Positions 33,857-46,524 of a stretch of DNA of 53,680 nucleotides are shown piece by piece (the first letter of the stretch is position 1; every line of letters starts with the position of its first letter). The position numbers were made by a program, and so were the translations under genes. The notes beneath the pieces were generated by a model that was given only the letters and a program-made list of their open reading frames with translations, ran no database searches and was not told the DNA's origin. This DNA is from Methylophaga pinxianii. GTDB lineage: Bacteria; Pseudomonadota; Gammaproteobacteria; Nitrosococcales; Methylophagaceae. Location: the NCBI RefSeq assembly GCF_020447225.1, contig NZ_JAJAEO010000169.1, positions 1 to 53,680 on the forward strand, in the 5' to 3' direction.

Positions 33857-34512
33857 GTATTTTTCTCTTTCACTGGCAGCGGATTGTAATATTGGCGACC
33901 ACTTTGGATAGTACAAATCTGATCTAAAAGTTGTTGATAATCCGCCTCACTTTTCACTAAATCAATTTGCTCGGCATTGACGATCAACAATGGTGAAGCA
34001 TCATAATAATGGAAAAAATCAGCATAGGAATCTGCCAATCTTTTCAGATAGGCATCCTCAACATGCTGCTCATAACTGATCCCACGTTGTGAAATCCGGG
34101 TTTTCAGAATGGGCAAGGATGCTTGCAGATAAATAACCAGATCGGGAGTGCGATGATGCATAGTCAGGCTATCGTAAACCATGTTGTATAGAGCCAGCTC
34201 ATCATCATCCAGCGAAATCTGGGCAAACAAACGATCTTTTTCCAGCATGAAATCAGCGACATGCAGTGATGTAAATAAATCATCCTGTTGCAATGTTTTA
34301 GCCAGCTTGACACGCTGCATCAGAAAACTCAGCTGGGTAGGTAAGGCGGATTGTTTAGGGTGAAGATAATAACGTTCCAGAAACGGATTCTGCTCTGGTG
34401 CTTCCAATAAGGTATTGCCTGAAAAGCTTTCTGCTAATCTTTTCACCAAATGGGTTTTACCGACACCAATTGGACCTTCGACAACAATATAGCGATGTGG
34501 CAATGTTTTCAT
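33853..34512 (-). CDS. Deoxynucleoside kinase family protein
   Basis: The 219-residue protein has the P-loop GPIGVGKT (13-20), the ERYYLHPKQSALPTQ and DFMLEKDRLFA segments, and the late RISQRG lid stretch typical of dGK/dCK-type deoxynucleoside kinases. These phosphorylate deoxynucleosides with ATP in salvage. Substrate preference cannot be read from sequence. It sits between folK and panB with 4-base overlaps on both sides, so it is part of the same transcription unit, although its link to folate or pantothenate synthesis is not obvious. Confidence 0.88.
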   Translation of the reverse strand: MKTLPHRYIVVEGPIGVGKTHLVKRLAESFSGNTLLEAPEQNPFLERYYLHPKQSALPTQLSFLMQRVKLAKTLQQDDLFTSLHVADFMLEKDRLFAQISLDDDELALYNMVYDSLTMHHRTPDLVIYLQASLPILKTRISQRGISYEQHVEDAYLKRLADSYADFFHYYDASPLLIVNAEQIDLVKSEADYQQLLDQICTIQSGRQYYNPLPVKEKNT

Positions 34513-34997
34513 AAGCTAATTTTATCCACTTGTTGTAAATCACCTTGCGGGCACGAAGGTAATATTTGCTGTAAGGGACCCAATCCCGGAATCTCTATCT
34601 CCGGCGCAATTTCGGCCAGTGGAAATAACACAAAAGCCCGTTCATGCATGCCCGGATGGGGTATTTTCAGCCGCTCATCATCAATTCGTTGCTCACCATA
34701 GAGCAAAATATCCAGGTCAAGCGTCCGCTCACCCCAATGACGCTTTCGTTCCCTTCCATGTAATTGTTCGACAGATTGTAAAGTATCGAGTAATTGATGT
34801 GGACTCAGTGATGTTTCAAGTGACAGGACCGCATTAATATAATCCGGCTGGTCTGCCGGCCCCATCGGCGGGCTTTGATATAACGAGGACACGGCAATGA
34901 TAGTCACTCCAGTCAATGACTGCAGATCATTTATTGCGGTTTTAATCTGTTGCAGTGGATTTTCCAGGTTACTGCCGAGACCAATATAGACGAGCAT
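34509..34997 (-). CDS. folK: 6-hydroxymethyl-7,8-dihydropterin pyrophosphokinase
   Basis: FolK pyrophosphorylates hydroxymethyl-dihydropterin in folate synthesis. The 162-residue protein has GLGSNLENPL at the N-terminus, SLYQSPPMGPADQPDYINAV split around residues 39-58, and the family signature HWGERTLDLDILLYG near 85-100, with IPHPGMHERAFVL after it. Its ATG overlaps the pcnB stop by one base, the common gammaproteobacterial pcnB-folK order. Confidence 0.97.
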   Translation of the reverse strand: MLVYIGLGSNLENPLQQIKTAINDLQSLTGVTIIAVSSLYQSPPMGPADQPDYINAVLSLETSLSPHQLLDTLQSVEQLHGRERKRHWGERTLDLDILLYGEQRIDDERLKIPHPGMHERAFVLFPLAEIAPEIEIPGLGPLQQILPSCPQGDLQQVDKISL

Positions 34998-36370
34998 TAT
35001 TCAACTTTTTTGATAGCAGGTTTACGACGGCGGCGGCGACGTGGCTTGCGTTTTTCTGTTTCTCCACCATTACCCAAAGCATTTACCATTTCAGCCTGGG
35101 TTGTTGCCGAGGCTTGCTGGAAAATTGTCCACCACTCTGTCAGCTCCTGAAGTGGTTCACCAGACTGGGCACGTAATGCCAGAAAGTCATAACCGGCACG
35201 AAACTTTGGATGTAACAGCAACGCAAAAGCGCGCTTTCCCTGACGACGAGTCAATCTGGGTTGCATCGTCCATATATCACGGGTCACTAGACTGAACCGC
35301 TTAGGGATGGCGACAGTTTGGATTTGTTCAGCCAGTACTTCACCGGCAGCACGTTGCATTGCTGGTATTTCAGGCATTTCTTTGCATAAATGCAACCAAC
35401 GCTGGCGAAGCGGCTCCCATAATAATGCAGCAAATAGAAATGCCGGCGTCACCGGTTTGTTGTCCGCTAATCGTTTATCAGTATTTTCCAGCGCTTTCAT
35501 CAGTAATGTACGGGGGAAGCCATGGTTTTCCTGATGTAATAAGGCGGCAGTTTGCGGATAAAGATGATCAAATACACCGTAATGACATAGCAGTTCGTGG
35601 GTGACGGCAGCCTGACCACTTAAATAGAGTTTCAAGGTTTCATCAAATAATCGGGCGGGTGGAATATCCCCTAGCAGCGGTGCGAGCTCCACGATTAACT
35701 GTTCGGTTTCGGGTTCCAGTTTGAGACCTAATTTGGCCATAAAACGGAGAGCCCGTAACATTCTCACAGGATCTTCACGATAACGAACGGGCTTATCGCC
35801 AATCAATCGAATCAAACCTGCTTGCAAATCGGCAATCCCACCCGTGTAATCAACAATCGAAAAGTCACGGATATTGTAATACAAGGCATTAATGGTGAAG
35901 TCACGGCGCCATGCATCCTGCTCTAGGGTACCGTAGACATTATCCTGTGTTATGCGGCCTTGCTTATCGACATGATTTTCCGCTTCAGGTGGTGCTCTGA
36001 AAGTGGCCACTTCGATTATTTCGTCACGGCCAAAGCGTACATGTACCAATTTAAAACGACGGCCGATTAACTGACTTCGACGAAATAAGCGATGAACCTG
36101 TTCTGGCAAAGCATTGGTGGAGATATCGAAATCTTTGGGTTCATATCCCAGTAATAAATCTCGCACACAGCCACCCACTAAATAGGCTTCATAGCCTGCA
36201 TCTTTAAGGGTATAGAGTACTTTTAATGCGCTAGGGCTGATTAATTCACGGGAAATATTGTGATCTGCACGAGGCACAATAAGTGGTGGGGCTCCCTCGG
36301 CTGCTGCACGGCTTTTTTTACCGGCTTTGATCCGTTTGAATGAGGTGATGAGTGAATTTATCGAAAGCAT
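34997..36370 (-). CDS. pcnB: Poly(A) polymerase I
   Basis: PcnB adds 3' poly(A) tails that speed RNA decay. The 457-residue protein has the nucleotidyltransferase signature LVGGCVRDLLLG (GG at 66-67) with the catalytic Asp pair at D80 and D82 (KDFDIST), the RRDFTINALYY motif, and YREDPVRMLRALRF. A Lys/Arg-rich C-terminal tail follows. CCA-adding enzyme is the alternative. The length, the tail and the folK context favour PcnB. There is no clear Shine-Dalgarno site before the ATG. Confidence 0.95.
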   Translation of the reverse strand: MLSINSLITSFKRIKAGKKSRAAAEGAPPLIVPRADHNISRELISPSALKVLYTLKDAGYEAYLVGGCVRDLLLGYEPKDFDISTNALPEQVHRLFRRSQLIGRRFKLVHVRFGRDEIIEVATFRAPPEAENHVDKQGRITQDNVYGTLEQDAWRRDFTINALYYNIRDFSIVDYTGGIADLQAGLIRLIGDKPVRYREDPVRMLRALRFMAKLGLKLEPETEQLIVELAPLLGDIPPARLFDETLKLYLSGQAAVTHELLCHYGVFDHLYPQTAALLHQENHGFPRTLLMKALENTDKRLADNKPVTPAFLFAALLWEPLRQRWLHLCKEMPEIPAMQRAAGEVLAEQIQTVAIPKRFSLVTRDIWTMQPRLTRRQGKRAFALLLHPKFRAGYDFLALRAQSGEPLQELTEWWTIFQQASATTQAEMVNALGNGGETEKRKPRRRRRRKPAIKKVE

Positions 36371-36421
36371 AAGGTGCGAATAATACCATGCTTGTAAACG
36401 TTATCAGGAAAATGCATCAAT

Positions 36422-36994
36422 TTATCTCAACGCTTTGCGTACAGGAGCAAATGAACGCCGATGGATAGGCGATGGCCCAAGTTCTAACAAAGCTTGTTGG
36501 TGTCTTGCTGTTGGATAACCCTTGTGTTGAGCAAATTCGTAGCCGGGATAGAGTTGTTCAAAAGCCTGCATTTCACGGTCTCTAGCCACTTTGGCTAATA
36601 TTGAAGCAGCAGCAATGGCTGGTTCAGTTAAATCACCTTTGATAATCGTGGTTACAGGACAGAACAGTTGAGGAGCATGAATTCCGTCAACCAGTGCATG
36701 CTCAATTTCAAATGGCAATGCCATCACGGCTCGTTTCATCGCCAGCAGACTGGCCTGCAAAATATTCAACTGATCAATTTCTTCCACCTCTGCTCGTCCT
36801 AGTGCCCAAGCATAAGCCGATTGTTCAATTAAAGGCACTAACTGCTCGCGACGCTTTTCACTGAGCCTTTTGGAGTCTGTCAGACCTTCAATCGGTTTAC
36901 CCGGATCGAGAACAACAGCAGCCGTCACAACCGGGCCAGCCAATGGACCTCTGCCAACTTCATCTACACCCGCAATTAAGGCAACGATACTCAT
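36422..36994 (-). CDS. rnhB: Ribonuclease HII
   Basis: RNase HII nicks RNA in RNA/DNA hybrids and removes single ribonucleotides. The 190-residue protein has [16 protein letters not shown] (D11 and E12 of the active site), the ALVDG aspartate near 103-107, and [13 protein letters not shown] followed by YEFAQHKGY. The start overlaps the lpxB stop by 4 bases, as in the conserved lpxB-rnhB pair. Confidence 0.97.
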   Translation of the reverse strand: MSIVALIAGVDEVGRGPLAGPVVTAAVVLDPGKPIEGLTDSKRLSEKRREQLVPLIEQSAYAWALGRAEVEEIDQLNILQASLLAMKRAVMALPFEIEHALVDGIHAPQLFCPVTTIIKGDLTEPAIAAASILAKVARDREMQAFEQLYPGYEFAQHKGYPTARHQQALLELGPSPIHRRSFAPVRKALR

Positions 36995-38127
36995 TCGGAA
37001 AGCAGACTCAATACAAGCTCAGCTGCATTGTCAGCACCACCACTTGGCCCCAATGCCTCACGTACCTGAATTCGAATTTGCTCAGCATGCTGCAAACGCT
37101 GAGGGTGAGTCAATAGATCCATTAACTGTTGTTCCAGACGAACATCTGTAACGTCATCTTGCAACAGCTCTTTGATAACAGGACGTTGCGTCACAATATT
37201 GCACAGACCTACATAAGGAATTTTGACTAGCCGTTTCAGGATACGATAGCTCCAGGGAGAAACTTTATAAGTAATAAAATGCGGTACGCCTATTAAGGCA
37301 ATTTCCAGCGTGACTGTACCCGAAGCAGCTACTATTGCGTCACAAGCTTTGATAACGTCATAAAAATCATCTTTAATGATCTTTATGGGTAGGATCGAAT
37401 TTGAAAGATACTGCTGCAGGTAGGCTTCATCAATTCCGGGGGCTTGAGGAACAATTATCTGAATTGGAAAATGACGTTTTTCGATCCGCTCAGCAGCGGC
37501 CAACATCACCGGTAATAAAGCGGAAATTTCACTACGCCGACTACCGGGAAATAAACCAATAACCCGCTTACCATTTTCTAAATTGAATTTTTCACGAGCG
37601 GCAGAACTGGAAAGTGCGGTGTGCACCGCATCGACCAGAGGGTGTCCCACACAGCTGACCTCAACCCCGGCGCTTTGATATATCTCCTGTTCAAAAGGAA
37701 ATAATACAGCCATATGGTCAACATCCCGCTTGATTTGTTCAATGCGGCCAGCACGCCATGCCCAGATTTTAGGGCTAATGTAGTAAAGAACTTTTATACC
37801 TAACTTTTTAGCCTGTTTTGCCAGTTTGAGATTAAAGCCGGGATAATCAACCAGAATAAGTAAATCAGGAGGTTGACGGCGTAATTCCTCAACCACCTGA
37901 TTAAAAATACCTTTAATTTTCGGGTAGCGCTTGATAACTTCTACCAGCCCCATCACCGCTAATTCGGCAAAATCAATACTGATATCCGCCCCAGCAGCCC
38001 GCATTTTATCACCACCAATACCGGTGATATAAATTGCAGGCTGATGTTGCTTCAATGCCGTTACCAGGCGTGCAGCATGCGCCTCACCAGATGCCTCACC
38101 AGCAACAATGTAGATATGATTACTCAC
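36991..38127 (-). CDS. lpxB: Lipid-A-disaccharide synthase
   Basis: LpxB joins lipid X and UDP-2,3-diacylglucosamine in lipid A synthesis. The 378-residue protein begins [18 protein letters not shown]. It has [11 protein letters not shown], the [16 protein letters not shown] segment, [24 protein letters not shown], and [15 protein letters not shown], all family hallmarks. The start codon is GTG at 38127. It is 10 bases downstream of ribB. lpxD, fabZ and lpxA, its usual upstream neighbours, are absent here. Confidence 0.97.
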   Translation of the reverse strand: MSNHIYIVAGEASGEAHAARLVTALKQHQPAIYITGIGGDKMRAAGADISIDFAELAVMGLVEVIKRYPKIKGIFNQVVEELRRQPPDLLILVDYPGFNLKLAKQAKKLGIKVLYYISPKIWAWRAGRIEQIKRDVDHMAVLFPFEQEIYQSAGVEVSCVGHPLVDAVHTALSSSAAREKFNLENGKRVIGLFPGSRRSEISALLPVMLAAAERIEKRHFPIQIIVPQAPGIDEAYLQQYLSNSILPIKIIKDDFYDVIKACDAIVAASGTVTLEIALIGVPHFITYKVSPWSYRILKRLVKIPYVGLCNIVTQRPVIKELLQDDVTDVRLEQQLMDLLTHPQRLQHAEQIRIQVREALGPSGGADNAAELVLSLLSE

Positions 38128-38137
38128 GGTTCCTAAC

Positions 38138-39244
38138 TCAGTCGTCTACATAACCGGTTAATTCCAAACCAAATCCGGAAACCCCTGTTAGTTTGGTTGG
38201 TGTGCCGATTACCCGCATTTTACGTACCCCGAGATCCGCTAAGATTTGTGCGCCGACCCCAAAGGTTCTCAAATCCCAACTGGCTTTGAATGAAGCAGCT
38301 TCACCCTGATCCTGCTGCTGATAACGGGCAATTTTGGCGGCAAGTTGTTTGTTCTGTTCCGGTTGACGCAGGACTACTAATACCCCTTTCCCAGCTTGTT
38401 GAATACGACGCATAACTGATGGTAATGGCCAATGTGTCGGTTCCCGTTTTGAGGCTAGTAGATCACCTAAAGGATCAGCCATGTGAACCCGGACCAATGT
38501 TTCCTGTTCGGCATCAATATCACCATAAACTAATGCCAGATGGGTTTGACCGCTCACATCATCTTGATAACTATGTAAGGTAAAATCTCCGTATTCGGTT
38601 GGAAATGCACAGGTCGACATGGCTTTGATAGTCATTTCATTTTGCAGTCGATAGCTGATCAAGTCTGCAATGGTGCCAATTTTAAGTTGATGGGTTTCAG
38701 CAAATTTTTCCAGATCAGGGCGCCGTGCCATACTGCCATCATCGTTTAAAATTTCGACAATAACGGCAGCTGGCGTACAACCTGCCATTTGAGCCAAATC
38801 GCAACCCGCTTCCGTATGGCCCGCCCGGGTTAAGACGCCACCAGGCTGTGCTTTGAGTGGAAAAATATGTCCAGGTTGTACCAGATCTTCAGGCTTGGCC
38901 TGAGATGCGACGGCTTTTTGGATGGTCAACGCACGATCCGCTGCGGAAATCCCCGTTGTCACCCCCTCAGCTGCTTCAATTGAAACGGTGAAGTTCGTGG
39001 CATAAGGTGTTTGATTATCAGTCACCATCAATGGCAGTCGTAATTGCCGACAGCGCTCTTCCGTTAATGTCAGGCAAATCAGTCCACGTCCAAATTTAGC
39101 CATAAAATTAACGGCTTCTGCAGTAACTTTATCCGCAGCCATCACTAAATCGCCTTCATTTTCGCGATCTTCATCATCCATTATGATGACCATTTTTCCT
39201 TGTTTCAGATCATCGATAATTTCTTGGGTGTTGTTGATTTGCAT
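38138..39244 (-). CDS. ribB: 3,4-dihydroxy-2-butanone 4-phosphate synthase with degenerate GTP cyclohydrolase II domain
   Basis: The N-terminal RibB domain (about 1-205) converts ribulose 5-phosphate to the 4-carbon riboflavin precursor. It has the acidic [12 protein letters not shown] loop (23-34) and [12 protein letters not shown] (140-151). The C-terminal half resembles RibA (LALVYGDID, then [17 protein letters not shown]). It lacks the three zinc-binding Cys expected after RVH, reading [18 protein letters not shown] at 252-269 with no Cys. GTP cyclohydrolase II activity is therefore probably lost (RibBX-like). It directly follows ribE. Confidence 0.93.
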   Translation of the reverse strand: MQINNTQEIIDDLKQGKMVIIMDDEDRENEGDLVMAADKVTAEAVNFMAKFGRGLICLTLTEERCRQLRLPLMVTDNQTPYATNFTVSIEAAEGVTTGISAADRALTIQKAVASQAKPEDLVQPGHIFPLKAQPGGVLTRAGHTEAGCDLAQMAGCTPAAVIVEILNDDGSMARRPDLEKFAETHQLKIGTIADLISYRLQNEMTIKAMSTCAFPTEYGDFTLHSYQDDVSGQTHLALVYGDIDAEQETLVRVHMADPLGDLLASKREPTHWPLPSVMRRIQQAGKGVLVVLRQPEQNKQLAAKIARYQQQDQGEAASFKASWDLRTFGVGAQILADLGVRKMRVIGTPTKLTGVSGFGLELTGYVDD

Positions 39245-39886
39245 TTAACGAATATAACCATGTTGGGAAAGAAAATCCCGGCTGATATTTGAGCCGGATT
39301 GGGGAAGCAAACGCTCTAAATAACGAGCAATCAGATCGACTTCCAGATTGACCTTGGTGCCGATTTGATAATGTTTGATGATGGTTTCTTCAAGTGTATG
39401 CGGAATAATATTGATTTCAAAGCCACCCTCAAACACGCCATTAACCGTCAGACTGACCCCATCTATTGTAATAGAGCCTTTTTCTGCAATGTAGCGCTCC
39501 AGTGCTGCTGGAACTTTTATTTTATATTGCCAGGAACGCGCCGCAGCGGTCTTGCCCATCACTTCGCCTAAACCATCAACATGGCCACTAACTAAATGTC
39601 CGCCCAACCGATCACCCACGGCAAGTGCTTTTTCCAGATTGGCTTCACTACCTGTTTTTAATTGTCCCAGGCTGGAACGTTGAAGCGTTTCCTGAGAGAC
39701 ATCAAATTGCAAACTTCTGCTCGCCTTTTCAACCACGGTCAGACAAACACCGTTGACGGCGATGCTGTCACCTAATTTGACGTCATTAAGATCTAACCCC
39801 GCAGAGTCGATATGCAAACGGATATCCCCTCCCACCGTTTGCATGGATTTTAGTTGACCGACTGCTGCAATAATGCCTGTGAACAT
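39245..39886 (-). CDS. ribE: Riboflavin synthase, alpha subunit
   Basis: The enzyme dismutates two lumazine molecules to riboflavin. The 213-residue protein has the family start [12 protein letters not shown] and two repeated lumazine-binding barrels (about 1-95 and 96-195), with [13 protein letters not shown] in the first and [14 protein letters not shown] in the second. SGHVDGLG lies between them. It lies between ribD and ribB with a 3-base gap to ribD and no gap to ribB. Confidence 0.97.
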   Translation of the reverse strand: MFTGIIAAVGQLKSMQTVGGDIRLHIDSAGLDLNDVKLGDSIAVNGVCLTVVEKASRSLQFDVSQETLQRSSLGQLKTGSEANLEKALAVGDRLGGHLVSGHVDGLGEVMGKTAAARSWQYKIKVPAALERYIAEKGSITIDGVSLTVNGVFEGGFEINIIPHTLEETIIKHYQIGTKVNLEVDLIARYLERLLPQSGSNISRDFLSQHGYIR

Positions 39887-39889
39887 AAA

Positions 39890-40987
39890 TTAAAAAGCCT
39901 CGTTATATTCGGGTTTAGCGGTAATTCGCCAATCATTACCAATCGCACGAATATCAGTAATGTTCAGTTGAATATTCTGTGCCATGCGTTCCATCCCTGG
40001 CAGATGAAAAACTGCTCTGGCACTATCGCCCATAAGTTTAGGAGCTACATAAAAAATCATTTCATCAATTAGTTGGGAACGTAACAGCGCTCCATTTAAA
40101 ACCGCCCCGGCTTCCACCATCACTTCGTTAATCTCGCGCTTGGCCAATACCGCTAACATGCCACTTAAATCGACCTGATTATTGGGAGCTGGCAATACAA
40201 TTGTTTCTATATCGTTGCGTACCATGCGATCGCAGGCGGTAAACAACAACACTTTTTTATCATTAAGGATCTGTGCATTGGCAGGCATTCGCAGTTCACT
40301 GTCGACGATGACTTTTAACGGTTGGCGAATGGTTTCGTTTTCTGAATACCAATCCGCCACATGCCGTACATTTAATAAAGGGTCATCCGCGATAATCGTT
40401 CCCACTCCAGTAAGAATCGCTGAACTACGAGCTCTCAATTTCTGTACATCTGCCCGAGCTTCTTTACCGGTGATCCATTTGCTCTCACCAGATGACATAG
40501 CGGTGCGTCCATCGAGACTCATCGCCATCTTACTTCGCACGTAGGGCCTGCCGATACGCATACGTTGAATAAAACCGGGATTTAATTGTTCTGCCTGGGT
40601 GGCCAAAATACCTTGATGAACTTCAATACCGGCTTGTTCAATACGCTGTATCCCGGTGCCTGAAACCACTGGATTGGGGTCTGTCATGGCGACATATAAG
40701 CGTTTGATACCGGCCCGAATTAACGCATCAGCACAAGGTGGTGTGCGGCCAAAATGACTGCACGGCTCGAGCGTTACATAACAATCGGCCTCCTCCGCAT
40801 CATGTCCGGCATCATGCAAAGCATTGATTTCAGCATGTGCTTCTCCGGCACGATGGTGCCAACCCCGACCAATCACCTCCCCATTTTTGACGATGACACA
40901 GCCAACACGTGGATTAGGATCTGCCGTATATAAGCCTTTCTGAGCTAATTGTATTGCTTGAGCCATGTATTGTTCGTGTTGGCTCAT
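39890..40987 (-). CDS. ribD: Bifunctional pyrimidine deaminase/reductase RibD
   Basis: RibD carries out the deamination and reduction steps of riboflavin synthesis. The 365-residue protein has an N-terminal zinc deaminase domain with HAEIN (H51, E53) and PCSHFGRTPPC (C76, C85). A C-terminal reductase domain (about 145-365) has SKMAMSLDGRTAM and the VMVEAGAVLNGALL segment. The ATG at 40987 has GGAGG 8 bases upstream, preferred over GTG at 41002. It is 87 bases downstream of nrdR. Confidence 0.97.
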   Translation of the reverse strand: MSQHEQYMAQAIQLAQKGLYTADPNPRVGCVIVKNGEVIGRGWHHRAGEAHAEINALHDAGHDAEEADCYVTLEPCSHFGRTPPCADALIRAGIKRLYVAMTDPNPVVSGTGIQRIEQAGIEVHQGILATQAEQLNPGFIQRMRIGRPYVRSKMAMSLDGRTAMSSGESKWITGKEARADVQKLRARSSAILTGVGTIIADDPLLNVRHVADWYSENETIRQPLKVIVDSELRMPANAQILNDKKVLLFTACDRMVRNDIETIVLPAPNNQVDLSGMLAVLAKREINEVMVEAGAVLNGALLRSQLIDEMIFYVAPKLMGDSARAVFHLPGMERMAQNIQLNITDIRAIGNDWRITAKPEYNEAF

Positions 40988-41074
40988 AGGGTTTGCCTCC
41001 ACAAATTATCTTTGACACTGATTGTAATCGCATTCGAATGATGCGGTTGCATAAACTTAGATTGACAGCGAAAT

Positions 41075-41548
41075 TCAGCTGTCTTTGTCAGATAAAGCAC
41101 GATTTTCCATACGCTCGATTTCTTCTCGAAAGGCATTGACGTCCTGAAAGCTACGGTAAACCGAAGCAAACCGAACATATGCTACTTCATCAAGCTCCCG
41201 TAATGCATCCATCACCCAGTCACCAACCAGACGACTCTGCACTTCTCTTTCACCCGTTGCCCATAAGCGACGGGTAATTGTTTTTACGGCGTTATCAATA
41301 GCATCAATACTGACTGGGCGTTTTTCAAGGGCCCGCATGATACCGGCACGCAGTTTATTTTCGTCAAAGGCTTCTCGTGTAGCATCCCGTTTAACCAGTC
41401 GAGGAAGGCTTAGCTCAGCTGTTTCATAAGTCGTAAAACGTTCGTTACATTCCTGACACATGCGACGACGCCGAATCGCATCTCCCTCAGAAGAGAGACG
41501 CGAGTCGACGACTTTTGAATCTTCAGCTCCGCAAAACGGACAGCGCAT
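41075..41548 (-). CDS. nrdR: Transcriptional repressor NrdR
   Basis: NrdR represses ribonucleotide reductase genes through an ATP-cone. The 157-residue protein has an N-terminal zinc ribbon with C3, C6, C31 and C34 ([10 protein letters not shown] and [11 protein letters not shown]), then the ATP-cone (about 49-139) beginning [19 protein letters not shown]. The glyA-nrdR-ribD order is usual in gammaproteobacteria. Its target NrdR boxes would lie at nrd operons outside this window. Confidence 0.97.
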   Translation of the reverse strand: MRCPFCGAEDSKVVDSRLSSEGDAIRRRRMCQECNERFTTYETAELSLPRLVKRDATREAFDENKLRAGIMRALEKRPVSIDAIDNAVKTITRRLWATGEREVQSRLVGDWVMDALRELDEVAYVRFASVYRSFQDVNAFREEIERMENRALSDKDS

Positions 41549-41562
41549 CAGTCAGCACAAAC

Positions 41563-42801
41563 TTATGAGTAAACCGGCAGACGTTTGCAGATTTCCGTCA
41601 CCTTGATCCGAATAGCAGCAATTACTTTTTCATCACCGTGACTGTCAATCACATCACACATCCAGCCTGCCAGGTCAGTGCAATCCTGTTCGCTGAAGCC
41701 ACGCGTAGTGACAGCAGGTGTACCAACGCGGATACCGGAGGTCACAAAAGGCGATTGCGGATCGTTAGGCACTGCATTTTTATTGACAGTGATATGTGCG
41801 TCTCCCAACCAGGCATCAACTTCTTTACCGGTTAATCCGGCTTCAATAAAACTGACCAAAAACAAATGATCATCGGTCCCTTTGGAGACGACGTCATAGC
41901 CACGAGCCATAAATACTTTGGCCATGGCTTGTGCATTCTTGACTACTTGCTGCTGATAGGTCTTGAACTCAGGCAACATTGCTTCTTTAAACGCGACCGC
42001 TTTCGCTGCAATCACATGCATCAACGGGCCACCCTGAAAACCCGGGAAGACGGCAGAGTTGAGTTTTTTCTCGATTTCAGGATTCGATTTAGCCAGAATC
42101 AAACCACCACGTGGACCTCTTAATGTCTTATGAGTCGTGGTAGTGGTTACATCGGCGATCTGCACCGGATTTGGATAGAGTCCTGCTGCCACTAAACCGG
42201 CAACATGAGCCATATCAACCAGTAGATAAGCTCCAACTGAATCGGCTATATCGCGGAATTTTTGCCAATCGATAATGCGCGAGTAAGCTGAAAAACCGGC
42301 GACAATCATTTTGGGCTGATGTTCTTTGGCTAGTTTTTCGACTTCATTGAAATCGATTTCACCGGAATCACTGCTGATACCATAAGCAACAGAATTATAG
42401 ATTTTTCCAGATGCACTGACTTTAGCACCGTGTGTCAAATGCCCACCATGCGCCAAGCTCATTCCAAGAATGGTATCCCCCGGTTGCAATAAAGCCAGAT
42501 AAACAGCAGCATTGGCTTGCGATCCTGAGTGGGGTTGTACGTTGGCATAATCTGCGCCGAATAAAGCTTTTGCGCGTTCGATTGCCAGATCTTCTGCGGT
42601 ATCAACATGTTCACAACCGCCATAATAACGTTTACCGGGATAACCTTCTGCGTATTTGTTGGTTAACAATGAGCCCTGAGCTTCCATCACCCGTGGGCTG
42701 GTATAGTTCTCAGAAGCGATTAATTCAATATGATCTTCCTGACGTTGTTCTTCAGCTGAAATGGCTTGAAATAACTCGTCATCAAAATCAGCAATGCTCA
42801 T
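41563..42801 (-). CDS. glyA: Serine hydroxymethyltransferase
   Basis: GlyA interconverts serine and glycine with tetrahydrofolate. The 412-residue protein has [33 protein letters not shown], and the PLP lysine at about K225 in [14 protein letters not shown]. The ATG at 42801 gives the conserved N-terminus. The frame extends to 42876, but that extension has no family similarity. No clear Shine-Dalgarno site is seen, as an A-rich stretch precedes the ATG. It is divergent from the oxidoreductase gene. Confidence 0.98.
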   Translation of the reverse strand: MSIADFDDELFQAISAEEQRQEDHIELIASENYTSPRVMEAQGSLLTNKYAEGYPGKRYYGGCEHVDTAEDLAIERAKALFGADYANVQPHSGSQANAAVYLALLQPGDTILGMSLAHGGHLTHGAKVSASGKIYNSVAYGISSDSGEIDFNEVEKLAKEHQPKMIVAGFSAYSRIIDWQKFRDIADSVGAYLLVDMAHVAGLVAAGLYPNPVQIADVTTTTTHKTLRGPRGGLILAKSNPEIEKKLNSAVFPGFQGGPLMHVIAAKAVAFKEAMLPEFKTYQQQVVKNAQAMAKVFMARGYDVVSKGTDDHLFLVSFIEAGLTGKEVDAWLGDAHITVNKNAVPNDPQSPFVTSGIRVGTPAVTTRGFSEQDCTDLAGWMCDVIDSHGDEKVIAAIRIKVTEICKRLPVYS

Positions 42802-42920
42802 GTTTTTTTTGTACACAGTTTTCCCCTGTAGCGGCTGTAAATGCCCGCATATTGTATCCCACAACGCACGTAGCATCTATGTAAGAATAGAATTTTTAAT
42901 TACCCAAATGAGGAGTCATT

Positions 42921-43784
42921 ATGAAAATAGCCATTCTTGGTGGTGGCCTGATGGGAAAGGCGCTTGCAAAGCACCTTCTCAACCAGAAATGTGATTTAAG
43001 TATCTACAACCGCAGCATCGAAAAAATTACTGATTTAAGCGCACAACACGCTAGAATCTGCCCCACTGCAACGGAAGCGATACAAAATAGTGACATCGTT
43101 CTGCTATTACTGAGTGATGCTGATGCGATTGCTACAGTTCTTGATAGTGTGGAGCCCACAGCATTTACAGGTAAATTATTTATCCAGATGGGCACAATTG
43201 CGCCAGAACAATCACAACATATTGAAAACCAGTTAAACAGTATCGGGGCAGAATATCTCGAATGTCCGGTTTTAGGCAGTTTGCCAGAGGCTCAAAGTGG
43301 CAAACTGATTCTGATGGCCGGTGGTGATGAGGCAAATTATCAACAAGCCCTGCCACTATTGAAAATGATGGGTGAAACGCCGCGTTATATTGGTCGTACA
43401 GGCCAAGGAGCTGCACTTAAACTGGCGATGAATCAATTAATTGCTGGACTGACTGCCACATTTTCATTAAGTCTGGCGCTAATTGAAGAATCACAGATTG
43501 ATGTTGAGCAGTTTATGCAGATACTGCGTGAAAGCGCTTTGTATGCACCAACTTTTGATAAAAAACTGGATCGCATGCGTAATCGCCATTTCAGTGATCC
43601 AAACTTCCCTACCAAACATTTGGCGAAAGATACTCGGTTGTTTCTCGAAGTCGGTGAACAACTGCGTCTTGATACAAGCGCTTTAGAGGGGATTAATCGT
43701 TTACTGGATAAAACTCTGGCAATGGGATTGGATAATACCGATTATTCGGCAATTTACGCTGCCATCTCGCCCGATCGAAAATAG
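42921..43784 (+). CDS. 3-hydroxyisobutyrate dehydrogenase-like NAD(P)-dependent oxidoreductase
   Basis: The 287-residue protein has the N-terminal cofactor motif AILGGGLMGKALAKHLL (3-19) and EYLECPVLGSLPEAQSGKL, the substrate-binding stretch. It also has the catalytic-region motif GQGAALKLAMNQL, with the conserved Lys and Asn. It belongs to the beta-hydroxyacid dehydrogenase family (hydroxyisobutyrate, tartronate-semialdehyde, glyoxylate/succinic-semialdehyde reductases). Substrate is not assignable. GAGGAG precedes the ATG at 42921. It is a single-gene unit between divergent glyA and convergent purA. Confidence 0.88.
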   Translation: MKIAILGGGLMGKALAKHLLNQKCDLSIYNRSIEKITDLSAQHARICPTATEAIQNSDIVLLLLSDADAIATVLDSVEPTAFTGKLFIQMGTIAPEQSQHIENQLNSIGAEYLECPVLGSLPEAQSGKLILMAGGDEANYQQALPLLKMMGETPRYIGRTGQGAALKLAMNQLIAGLTATFSLSLALIEESQIDVEQFMQILRESALYAPTFDKKLDRMRNRHFSDPNFPTKHLAKDTRLFLEVGEQLRLDTSALEGINRLLDKTLAMGLDNTDYSAIYAAISPDRK

Positions 43785-43795
43785 TTACACAGACA

Positions 43796-43822
43796 AAAAC
43801 GCCCTCATAACGAGGGCGTTTT
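43796..43822. terminator. Bidirectional rho-independent terminator
   Basis: An 11-base inverted repeat (AAAACGCCCTC / GAGGGCGTTTT) has a 5-base ATAAC loop and lies between the convergent oxidoreductase and purA genes. T-rich sequence follows the stem on both strands. It should terminate both transcripts. Confidence 0.9.
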
Positions 43823-43842
43823 AAAATCATTCTATGCAATTA

Positions 43843-46321
<2,479 letters not shown>

Positions 46322-46326
46322 GTAAA

Positions 46327-46524
46327 TTAATTAACCCAATATAAAATCAGCAAGCCTGCCACCATACTGAGCAACCCGGTTATACGAAGTTGTTGATCAG
46401 TCATGGTGGCAACCTGCAATAAGGCCCGCCTTAATGCTGCAGGATTAATAAAAGGCAAAATCCCTTCAATTACCAGCATTAACGCAGTGGCAAGCCATAG
46501 GCTATGAATCAGCGAATCGCTCAC
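46327..46524 (-). CDS. DUF2065 small membrane protein
   Basis: The 65-residue protein has two hydrophobic helices (about 5-27 and 45-63), with the conserved ALMLVIEGILPFINP and ITGLLSMVAGLLIL stretches of DUF2065. It sits in its usual place between hflC and hisZ, overlapping the hflC end by 4 bases. Function is unknown. Context suggests a minor membrane partner of HflKC, which is unproven. Confidence 0.9.
   Translation of the reverse strand: MSDSLIHSLWLATALMLVIEGILPFINPAALRRALLQVATMTDQQLRITGLLSMVAGLLILYWVN

Noticed and set aside
41003-41074. FMN riboswitch upstream of ribD
   Set aside because: The gap is only about 70 bases and shows no conserved RFN element.
42802-42876. Longer glyA product from an upstream in-frame start
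   Set aside because: The extension has no similarity to the family, and the conserved N-terminus begins at the ATG at 42801.
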